A stretch of 25,438 nucleotides of DNA from Chloroflexota bacterium (GTDB taxonomy: Bacteria > Chloroflexota > Limnocylindria > Limnocylindrales > CSP1-4): the NCBI GenBank assembly GCA_025935655.1, contig JAICUV010000016.1, positions 1 to 25,438 of the forward strand. The letters are read 5' to 3'. The translations under genes and the position numbers were made by a program. Positions 1 through 5,842 of this stretch are shown in pieces (the stretch's first letter is position 1; every line of letters begins with the position of its first letter). The notes below the pieces were generated by a model. The model made no database searches. It saw nothing but the letters and a program-made list of their open reading frames with translations, and had not been told where the DNA came from.

Positions 1-549
1 ACCAATGAGCTGGCGGACTTCTACCGCGTCCCGCTGTCGATGGGCGCGTACGCGACCGGCGCCAACCGCTCGGACTGGCAGGCGGGCGTGGAGAACGGGC
101 TGTCCTCGTTCATGGCCTCCGTGTCCGGCGCCGACATGCTGCTCGGTGCGGGGCTCCTGCACGGCTCGCGGATCTGGTCCTACGAGCAGCTGGTGCTGGA
201 CACCGAGATCGACGGGATCGTGCAGGCGATGCTGCGTGGCATCCCGGTGGACGAGGAGGCGCTCGCCCTCGACGCCATCGCCGAGGTCGGCCCCGGCGGC
301 GACTACCTGACCTCCGAGCACACCCGCAGCCACATGCGCGAGCTGTGGCAGGCCCGCTACTTCGATCGCCGGCCGTACAGCCAGTGGGAGGCGGACCCCG
401 ACCGGCCCCACCGCGAGGCGCTCGAGCGTGCCCGGACCCTGCTCCGCGACCACCGGCCGGAGCCGCTCGACCCCGCGCTCGACCGCGAGCTCGACCGGAT
501 CATCGCCGCCCACGGCCGTGGCGCGGGCGTTCCCCTGGGCGTCGCCTGA
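1..549 (+). CDS. MttB-family methyltransferase, C-terminal part (5' truncated by window)
   Basis: The reading frame is open from base 1 and ends in TGA at 547-549, giving 182 residues of a protein whose N-terminal part lies outside the window. The visible part resembles the C-terminal portion of the trimethylamine-corrinoid methyltransferase (MttB, COG5598) superfamily: a run with GAYATGANRSDWQAG, then a Gly-rich AGLLHGSRIWSYEQL segment and a helical tail ending in LDRELDRIIAAHG. The complete paralog downstream has the matching segment AGMLDFLLAQSPEKLVID in the same relative place. Family members transfer a methyl group from a quaternary or tertiary amine to a corrinoid protein. Most bacterial members lack pyrrolysine and use betaine-like substrates; the substrate here cannot be told. 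The next gene starts 30 bp on, so the two are probably co-transcribed. Confidence 0.82.
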   Translation, partial: TNELADFYRVPLSMGAYATGANRSDWQAGVENGLSSFMASVSGADMLLGAGLLHGSRIWSYEQLVLDTEIDGIVQAMLRGIPVDEEALALDAIAEVGPGGDYLTSEHTRSHMRELWQARYFDRRPYSQWEADPDRPHREALERARTLLRDHRPEPLDPALDRELDRIIAAHGRGAGVPLGVA

Positions 550-579
550 CGCCCGACCGCCACCAGGAGACGACAGCCC

Positions 580-2052
580 ATGCGACCCCGGTTCGAGCTC
601 CTCGACCCCGCCCTCGTCGACCGGATCGTTGACGAGGCCCTGCAGCTGCTCCGGAAGCCCGGCATCAAGGTCGAGGAGCCCGAGGCGATCCGGGTGCTCG
701 TGGCCGGTGGGGCGACCGCGGACGGCGAGCGCGTCTCGATCCCGGAGGTGATGGTCCGCCGTGCGCTGGACACGGTGCCGCGCTCGTTCGAGCTGTACGA
801 CCGCGCCGGCAACGCGGCCGTGAAGTACGGCCAGGGCATGGTGCACTTCGATCCCGGCTCGTCCGGGGTGGCCGTGCTCGACCCCGAGACGCTCGACACG
901 CGGCCCTCGATGGCGGCGGACCTCGCCCGCCTGACGCGCGTCGCCGACGCGCTGCCGGCCTACGACGCGGTCTCGACCGCCGTCGTGGCGCACGACGTCC
1001 CCACCGAGATCGGCGACCTCTACCGGCTGTTCGTCGTGCTCTGCAACTCGTCCAAGCCCATCGTCACCGGGGCGTTCACGCCGCGCGGGTCAGGCGTGAT
1101 GATCGAGCTGCTGGCCCTCGATGCCGGCGGACGCGAGGCCCTCGCCGAGCGACCGCGGGCGGTGTTCGACGTGTGTCCGTCGCCGCCGCTCACCTGGTCC
1201 GAGTTCGCCTGCCGGAACGTCATGGACCTGGGGCGCGCCGGGGTCCCGGCCGAGCTGATCTCCATGCCCCTCGCGGGCGTCGCCGCGCCCGTGACGCTGG
1301 TGGGATCCATCGTCCAGCACGCCGCGGAGACGCTGGCCGGGATCGTCCTCCACCAGCTCGCGGCTCCGGGCGCTCCCATCGTGTGGGGCGGCGCACCGAC
1401 GATCGTCGACATGCGCACGGGCGCCACGCCGATGGGCGCCATCGAGACGGCGATGATCGACGCCGGGTACGCCGCGGTGGGCCGGTCGCTGGGGCTGCCG
1501 ACGCACGGGTACCTGGGCGCCACGGACTCCAAGGTCATCGACGCGCAGGCCGGCCTCGAGAGCGGGATGACCGCGCTCGTCGGGGGTCTCGCCGGGATCG
1601 ACATGATCAGCGGGGCGGGCATGCTGGACTTCCTGCTGGCGCAGTCGCCCGAGAAGCTGGTCATCGACGCGGACGTGATCGGGATGGTCCAGCGGTTGCT
1701 CCGCGGCGTCGCCGTCCCGACCGAGACCCTGGCGACCGGGTTCTTCGAGCAGTCCGGTCCGGAGGGCCGGTTCCTGGACCTCGAGGACACCCGGCGGCTG
1801 TTCCGCTCCGAGCAGTTCCTCCCGTCGAAGGTCATCGACCGCACCTCGCGCCGCGCCTGGGCCGACGCGGGCGGGCTGGACGCCTTCGGACGAGCCCGGC
1901 GCCGGGTGGAGGAGCTGGTCGCCTCGCCACGCGACATCGGCCTCGACCCGGCGACGGCGGCCGCGATGGCCGCGTGCATCACGGCGACGGGAGCGCCGTA
2001 CGGGCTGACGGGACTCCCCGGCGTCGAGGCGCCGGTCGTCGCCCGGGCGTAA
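580..2052 (+). CDS. MttB-family (non-pyrrolysine) methylamine/betaine methyltransferase
   Basis: This is a complete 490-residue protein of the MttB superfamily, near the usual length. The ATG is preceded by AGGAG at 565-569. Recognisable segments are the N-terminal helix LVDRIVDEALQLLRKPGIKVEEPEAI, the central block around GAPTIVDMRTGATPMG, and the block GATDSKVIDAQAGLES. The frame has no internal TAG, so no pyrrolysine is needed. By family knowledge this places it with MtgB-like enzymes, which demethylate glycine betaine or related quaternary amines onto a corrinoid protein, rather than with archaeal trimethylamine methyltransferase. No corrinoid protein, its reactivase or a methyltetrahydrofolate transferase is in the window; they may lie upstream. 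The tandem pair could act on different substrates or as a heteromer. The family call is firm, the substrate is open. Confidence 0.88.
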   Translation: MRPRFELLDPALVDRIVDEALQLLRKPGIKVEEPEAIRVLVAGGATADGERVSIPEVMVRRALDTVPRSFELYDRAGNAAVKYGQGMVHFDPGSSGVAVLDPETLDTRPSMAADLARLTRVADALPAYDAVSTAVVAHDVPTEIGDLYRLFVVLCNSSKPIVTGAFTPRGSGVMIELLALDAGGREALAERPRAVFDVCPSPPLTWSEFACRNVMDLGRAGVPAELISMPLAGVAAPVTLVGSIVQHAAETLAGIVLHQLAAPGAPIVWGGAPTIVDMRTGATPMGAIETAMIDAGYAAVGRSLGLPTHGYLGATDSKVIDAQAGLESGMTALVGGLAGIDMISGAGMLDFLLAQSPEKLVIDADVIGMVQRLLRGVAVPTETLATGFFEQSGPEGRFLDLEDTRRLFRSEQFLPSKVIDRTSRRAWADAGGLDAFGRARRRVEELVASPRDIGLDPATAAAMAACITATGAPYGLTGLPGVEAPVVARA

Positions 2053-2068
2053 CCGCGTTGGCCGGAGG

Positions 2069-2290
2069 TCAGTCGATCCGCTGCGCCAGGGCCACGATGA
2101 TCCCCTCCGGCCCGCGCACGTACGCGATGCGCCACATGTCCTCGTATTCGCCGATGCCCCCGACGAGCCCGTAGCCATCCGCGACGATGCGGTCGAGCTC
2201 CGCCCGGAGGTCGTCCACGACGAACGCGACGCTCCGGAGCCCCAGCACGTTGGCCATGGCATCGGGCGATCCCGGCACCGCAGTACACAT
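2069..2290 (-). pseudogene. VOC/glyoxalase-family C-terminal remnant
   Basis: The 73 residues from the ATG at 2290 match only the second half of a vicinal-oxygen-chelate (glyoxalase/bleomycin-resistance) domain: DAMANVLGLRSVAFVVDDL corresponds to the strand-helix start of a VOC module, and EDMWRIAYVRGPEGIIVALAQ is the typical C-terminal strand pair that carries the last metal-binding Glu. Normal members have about 120-145 residues. The missing N-terminal half would have to overlap the D,D-carboxypeptidase gene, which ends at 2311 on the same strand, and no frame there encodes it. A deletion between the two genes most likely removed the 5' half. It could still be expressed as a half-domain, since VOC proteins are built from paired modules, but a remnant is more likely. 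Confidence 0.6.
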
Positions 2291-2310
2291 GCACCGTCGA
2301 GACGCGTTCG

Positions 2311-3021
2311 TCAGCGCCGCATCCTCGGGTCGCGTGTGGGATCCGCGTAGACGGGCGGACAGCCACGATCGACGGCCTTCGGCCGCAGCTCGAAGTGCCA
2401 GGGCTCGTTGCGGTAGACCTGGCACAGTCCGAAGTGGGCGCCGTGCGCGGACAGCCATGCGGTGGCCGCGACAGGCCCGATGTCGACGGCGTCCCCGGAC
2501 ACATGTGGGGACGTTTCCGCGGTGGCGACCCAGCGCGCGGCTTCCTTCGCCGAGCCGTACGTCGCGACGGCGTCTCGGAGCAGCTCATCCTGGTATGCGC
2601 GGGACCGCCAGCCGCTGTTGACGTCGAGCTGGATGCCGTCGCCAGCGGCCGTTCCGGCCGCGTCGCGCAGGGCGTGAAGCAGATCGGGATCCAGGTTCGC
2701 GACGCCGGGGTACGCGCCGTCGAACACCGTCACGCCGTCGGGGAGGGCGCCGTCGGCCACGGTGACGGCGGGTCCATCGCCCGGTGCCGCACCGCCCTGC
2801 CTGCCGCGAGCCGGATCGCGGATCGGCGGGCTCGCTGACGGCGCCGCCCGCGGCGTGGCGCGTTGGCTGGTGGGCAACCGCCCGTCGCCGAAGGAGGAGG
2901 CGGACGACGATGCCGACTGGTGGCCCAGGGTGGCGATGATCGACGCAATGACAACCAGCAGGCCGATGGCGATGGGCCGGGGAAGCAGGGTCGGTGTGCG
3001 TGCTCGTTCGCGGTAGCGCAT
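2311..3021 (-). CDS. VanY-like D-alanyl-D-alanine carboxypeptidase (peptidase M15)
   Basis: This 236-residue protein has a basic N-terminus and one hydrophobic segment (about residues 16-33, LVVIASIIATLG) that serves as signal or membrane anchor. A low-complexity Ser/Ala/Pro linker follows to about residue 85, then the M15 peptidase domain. The zinc site is clear: SPHVSGDAVDIG gives His173 and Asp180, and EPWHFE gives catalytic Glu206 and ligand His209. The enzyme removes the terminal D-Ala from peptidoglycan stem pentapeptides outside the membrane. It is transcribed divergently from a response regulator/sensor kinase pair, as in VanRS-VanY-type arrangements. No D-Ala-D-Lac ligase or VanX is present, so this looks like cell-wall remodelling under two-component control rather than a complete glycopeptide-resistance cassette. 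Confidence 0.88.
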   Translation of the reverse strand: MRYRERARTPTLLPRPIAIGLLVVIASIIATLGHQSASSSASSFGDGRLPTSQRATPRAAPSASPPIRDPARGRQGGAAPGDGPAVTVADGALPDGVTVFDGAYPGVANLDPDLLHALRDAAGTAAGDGIQLDVNSGWRSRAYQDELLRDAVATYGSAKEAARWVATAETSPHVSGDAVDIGPVAATAWLSAHGAHFGLCQVYRNEPWHFELRPKAVDRGCPPVYADPTRDPRMRR

Positions 3022-3049
3022 GCCGCCAGTGAAGGCGGCCGCGTGTTGC

Positions 3050-3090
3050 GGGCGCGTATGCGGTGTTCGATACGGTGGCGATATGCGCCC
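3050..3090. promoter_or_regulatory. inverted repeat with internal direct repeats; candidate response-regulator operator
   Basis: In the 86-bp region between the divergent carboxypeptidase and response-regulator genes, GGGCGCGTAT (3050-3059) is matched by ATATGCGCCC (3081-3090), an inverted repeat with one mismatch and 21 bp between the arms. Inside are two similar direct repeats, CGGTGTTCGATA (3061-3072) and CGGTGGCGATA (3074-3084). OmpR-type regulators usually bind direct repeats, so this is a plausible autoregulatory site controlling both promoters. The repeats are seen directly; the binding is inferred. Confidence 0.45.
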
Positions 3091-3101
3091 GTGGGTAGCA
3101 T
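3073..3101 (+). promoter_or_regulatory. putative leaderless promoter of the response-regulator operon
   Basis: TAGCAT at 3096-3101 fits a TAnnnT -10 element and ends 6 nt before the ATG at 3108. Seventeen bases further upstream is CGGTGG (3073-3078), a poor -35 that overlaps the second direct repeat of the candidate operator. No Shine-Dalgarno is visible before the ATG. A weak -35 covered by a regulator site fits activation by the regulator itself. Confidence 0.4.
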
Positions 3102-3107
3102 CTCCGG

Positions 3108-3803
3108 ATGCGCGTGCTGATCGTCGAGGACGAGCCGTGGATGGCCGAGGCCATCCACGATGGGCTGCGTCTCGAGGCGATCGCGTCGGACATCGCGGGT
3201 GATGGCGATACCGCCCTGGAGCTGCTGAGCATCAACGCCTACGACATCGCCGTCCTCGACCGCGACATCCCCGGACCGACGGGTGACGAGGTGGCCGCGC
3301 GCATCGTCGCCTCCGGGAGCGGGCTGCCGATCCTGATGCTCACCGCCGCCGACCGGATCGACGCCAAGGCCTCCGGGTTCGAGCTGGGCGCCGACGATTA
3401 CCTCACCAAGCCGTTCGAGCTCCGCGAGCTCGTGCTCAGGCTTCGCGCGCTCGATCGGCGGCGCGGTCGCAGCAGGCCGCCGGTGCAGGAGATCGGCGGC
3501 CTCCGTGTGGATCCGTTCCGCCGTGAGGTGTATCGCGACGGCCGCTATGTCGCGCTCACCCGGAAGCAGTTCGCCGTGCTCGAGGTCCTGGTCACGGCCG
3601 AGGGCGGTGTGGTCAGCGCCGAGGAGCTCCTGGCGCGGGCGTGGGACGAGCAGGCCGACCCATTCACCAACGCGGTCCGGATCACAGTCTCCGCCCTGCG
3701 CAAGCGGCTCGGGGAACCATGGCTGATCGCCACCGTCCCGGGCGTGGGCTACCGCATCGACAGGGAATGGGACGCCGACAGCAGGGGAGGCCGGAATGGC
3801 TAG
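3108..3803 (+). CDS. OmpR/PhoB-family response regulator
   Basis: This 231-residue protein has an N-terminal receiver domain (residues 1 to about 118) and a C-terminal winged-helix DNA-binding domain (about 127-222). The acidic pocket is in VEDEP, the phosphoacceptor is Asp51 in VLDRDIPGP, the switch Thr lies in LMLTA, and the conserved Lys101 is in YLTKPFELREL. The effector domain carries the LTRKQFAVLEVLV and TVPGVGYRI motifs. Its stop codon overlaps the start of the sensor kinase gene by 8 bp, so they form one operon. Divergence from a D,D-carboxypeptidase gene suggests a cell-envelope signal, VanR-like in layout. The start is fixed by the receiver's first strand (MRVLIVEDE). Confidence 0.93.
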   Translation: MRVLIVEDEPWMAEAIHDGLRLEAIASDIAGDGDTALELLSINAYDIAVLDRDIPGPTGDEVAARIVASGSGLPILMLTAADRIDAKASGFELGADDYLTKPFELRELVLRLRALDRRRGRSRPPVQEIGGLRVDPFRREVYRDGRYVALTRKQFAVLEVLVTAEGGVVSAEELLARAWDEQADPFTNAVRITVSALRKRLGEPWLIATVPGVGYRIDREWDADSRGGRNG

Positions 3804-4974
3804 GGCACCCGGGCCGAGCGCCCGCCTCAGGCTCACCCTCAGCTACGCCGGCTTCCTGCTGGTTGCCGGCACGCTGCTGCTGGCGGTCGTGTGGGTGTTC
3901 CTGCTGCGGTATGTCCCGGACGGGGCGCTCATCACCCGCGGTCCATTCGTTCCCAACCGGTCCGACCTCCTGGACGCGTTCGCCCCGCGGGCGGCTGCCG
4001 CGCTGGCGTTCCTGCTCGTGTTCGGTCTCGTCGGTGGCTGGATGCTCGCCGGCCGCATGCTGACGCCGCTGACCCGCATCACGGAGGCCACGCGCATCGC
4101 CGCGAGCGGTTCGCTCTCCCACCGGATCAGGCTGGCGGGGCGCAACGACGAGTTCCGCGAGCTTGCCGACGGCTTCGACGCGATGCTCGCGCAGCTCGAG
4201 AGGCACGATGCCGAACAACGGCGGTTCGCCGCCAACGCCTCACACGAGCTGCGCACCCCGCTGGCGATCACGCAGACGCTCCTCGACGTCGCCCGCAACG
4301 ACCCGACTCACGATCACGCCGAGCTCATCGAGCGGCTGGGGTCCGTCAATGCACGGGCGATCGCCCTCACCGATGCCCTGCTCGTCCTCAGCCGCGCCGA
4401 CCAGCGCTCGTTCAGCCGGGAGCCGCTCGACCTGTCCCTCATCGCCGAGGAAGCGACCGAGACCCTCCTCCCGCTTGCCGAGGCGCGTGGCGTCAGGATC
4501 GACACTTCCGGCGAGCTGACCGCGACCGTCGGGTCCCACGCGCTGTTGCTGCAGCTGGCCACGAACCTCGTCCACAACGCGATCGTCCACAACCTGCCGG
4601 ACGGCGGCACGGTACGGGTCACCACCGCCACGCGACCCCGGTACGTCGTGCTCACCGTCGAGAACACCGGCGAGCAGCTCGCCCCCGAGGTGGTCTCGAC
4701 GCTCACCGAGCCGTTCCAGCGCGGGACGGAACGGGTACGGAGCGACCATGCAGGCGTCGGCCTGGGTCTGGCGATCGTGAACAGCATCGCCGCTGCACAC
4801 GATGGGACGCTCACCGTGTCCGCCCGCCCGGCCGGTGGGATGCTGGTCACGGTGCGGTTGCCGGCCCGGGTCTCCCACTCCGACAGCCGGGTGGCAGACG
4901 GTCATCGCGAAAGCCAGGTGGACGCCGCGCTGCATGCCCGGGCGCAGCACGCGGTCGGGACACCCGATCGATAG
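3796..4974 (+). CDS. membrane sensor histidine kinase
   Basis: The protein has 392 residues. A transmembrane helix at about 17-38 and a second at about 67-87 enclose a short (about 30-residue) extracytoplasmic loop, then come a HAMP linker (about 88-140), a HisKA domain with His150 in ASHELRTPLA, and an HATPase domain with the N box NLVHNAIVHN, G1 box VENTGE, F-like region TEPFQRG and G2 box GVGLGLAIVNSI. The very small sensory loop suggests that it senses a membrane-close signal or a partner protein rather than binding a large ligand. The gene overlaps the response-regulator gene by 8 bp. About 28 residues after the ATPase domain are polar and probably unstructured. Confidence 0.92.
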   Translation: MARAPGPSARLRLTLSYAGFLLVAGTLLLAVVWVFLLRYVPDGALITRGPFVPNRSDLLDAFAPRAAAALAFLLVFGLVGGWMLAGRMLTPLTRITEATRIAASGSLSHRIRLAGRNDEFRELADGFDAMLAQLERHDAEQRRFAANASHELRTPLAITQTLLDVARNDPTHDHAELIERLGSVNARAIALTDALLVLSRADQRSFSREPLDLSLIAEEATETLLPLAEARGVRIDTSGELTATVGSHALLLQLATNLVHNAIVHNLPDGGTVRVTTATRPRYVVLTVENTGEQLAPEVVSTLTEPFQRGTERVRSDHAGVGLGLAIVNSIAAAHDGTLTVSARPAGGMLVTVRLPARVSHSDSRVADGHRESQVDAALHARAQHAVGTPDR

Positions 4975-5049
4975 CGCCGTCCGCGGCCGCCGGAGCCGTC
5001 GGGCTGATCCTCGTCGAGGCAGTGCACGCCGGCGGCTCATCCGGCTCGT

Positions 5050-5070
5050 GGCCGGCACGCGATGCCGGCC
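5050..5070. terminator. hairpin between convergent genes
   Basis: GGCCGGCA (5050-5057) and TGCCGGCC (5063-5070) form a perfect 8-bp stem with a 5-nt loop (CGCGA). The hairpin lies between the stop of the sensor kinase gene (4974) and the stop of the convergent small membrane protein gene (5080), so it could end both transcripts. There is no clear T-run on either side. Confidence 0.5.
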
Positions 5071-5079
5071 GACGAAGGT

Positions 5080-5334
5080 TCAGGACGGCGGCTGCTTCTG
5101 CTGCTGCGCGAGCTGTCGCTGGACCTCCGCGTTGATCTCGTCCTGGCGGCGCTGCCGAGCACGCCTGACGACGATCAGGCCCATGACCCACGGCCAGATG
5201 AGGGCCACGAGCAGGCCGACGAGGATCGCCAGTGCCCAGTTGGGCGTGGCCGGTGTCGCGGTGCCGCCGGTGAGCCAGTACACGACCAGGAACGCGACCA
5301 CCCCGAGGATGATCCCGGTGATCCGCCGAATCAT
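5080..5334 (-). CDS. small two-helix membrane protein, unknown function
   Basis: This is an 84-residue protein starting at the ATG at 5334, which is preceded by GGAGGG with good spacing; an in-frame ATG 33 nt further upstream lacks such a site. The sequence has two hydrophobic helices (about 5-20, GIILGVVAFLVVYWL, and about 32-52, LAILVGLLVALIWPWVMGLIV) and a charged, Gln-rich cytoplasmic tail (RRARQRRQDEINAEVQRQLAQQQ) that may form a short coiled coil. No enzymatic motif is present and I do not recognise the family. It stands alone between a convergent sensor kinase operon and a divergent molybdoenzyme operon. Confidence 0.72.
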   Translation of the reverse strand: MIRRITGIILGVVAFLVVYWLTGGTATPATPNWALAILVGLLVALIWPWVMGLIVVRRARQRRQDEINAEVQRQLAQQQKQPPS

Positions 5335-5391
5335 TGCGATCCCTCCGTCCCTCGGGCAGCCTCGCAAACGCGGCGCAGCGCCCTCCGGCTG

Positions 5392-5421
5392 AGCCTAGGC
5401 GCCGCGGGGCCGAGGCGTCAA
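5392..5421 (-). promoter_or_regulatory. sigma-70-like promoter for the small membrane protein
   Basis: Read on the minus strand, TTGACG (5421-5416) is followed after 18 bp by TAGGCT (5397-5392). This is a good -35 and a TAnnnT-type -10, placed about 58 bp before the ATG at 5334 and leaving room for the GGAGGG ribosome site. Confidence 0.42.
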
Positions 5422-5498
5422 TCTCGATGAGCGGGCTACGCCTGCGCGTCCGCATCACGCCCACGGGCAGCGGCCTGCGACTGCCTTGTCCAGGTCCG

Positions 5499-5521
5499 AG
5501 CGATCGGGCGCCCCGGTCGCT
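5499..5521. promoter_or_regulatory. strong hairpin upstream of the molybdoenzyme operon
   Basis: AGCGATCGGG (5499-5508) pairs with CCCGGTCGCT (5512-5521) across a 3-nt loop, a 10-bp stem with a single G-T wobble. It sits in the 283-bp space between the divergent small membrane protein gene and the operon that starts at 5618. Possible roles are an operator for a dimeric regulator, a leader hairpin, or a terminator shielding the operon. Nothing else was recognised in the rest of this spacer except the promoter at 5392-5421 and a TAGCGT at 5577-5582 that could be a -10 for the operon. Confidence 0.35.
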
Positions 5522-5617
5522 TCGGCTCTATCCATGCCGCCGCGCGACCCGAGAATGAGGATCGCCGACCATTGGGTAGCGTCCCCTGCACGGTCGACGG
5601 CACGAGGGGGACGACGC

Positions 5618-5842
5618 ATGCGCATGTCGAGGCGCCGCCTCATCGCCGCGGGAATCGCGGTGCCAGGGTTGGTCGTGCTCGAACGAGCCGCCTCCATGGC
5701 CGGCGACGCGCTGTCGGGGGCCACCCGCGCGGCGCGACCCACGCCGGCCGGCACGAGCGCAACGCGCTGTGCGCAGTGCGGGTCGGCCGACCACACGATG
5801 CTCGATCCGGGGTGTCCACTCGCCCCGCGGGTGCTCACCTGA
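5618..5842 (+). CDS. small Tat-like exported protein with CCHC metal-binding motif
   Basis: This 74-residue protein starts at the ATG at 5618, which follows GAGGGGG with suitable spacing. Residues 4-28 look like a twin-arginine signal (SRRRLIAAGIAVPGLVVL). After a short Ala/Thr/Pro spacer comes CAQCGSADHTMLDPGC, that is C-x2-C-x4-H-x6-C, near the C-terminus. The stop codon overlaps the start of the molybdoenzyme gene (TGATG), so the two are translationally coupled. I do not recognise a named family. The motif could hold zinc or an Fe-S centre, and the position suggests an accessory, assembly or electron-transfer role for the molybdoenzyme. A spurious ORF is unlikely given the ribosome site, overlap and signal, although the protein is very short. 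Confidence 0.68.
   Translation: MRMSRRRLIAAGIAVPGLVVLERAASMAGDALSGATRAARPTPAGTSATRCAQCGSADHTMLDPGCPLAPRVLT

Noticed and set aside
580..2052. Pyrrolysine-containing trimethylamine methyltransferase
   Set aside because: There is no in-frame amber codon anywhere in the full-length frame.
2311..4974. Complete vancomycin-resistance cassette
   Set aside because: Only VanY-, VanR- and VanS-like genes are present; no ligase, dehydrogenase or dipeptidase gene lies nearby.
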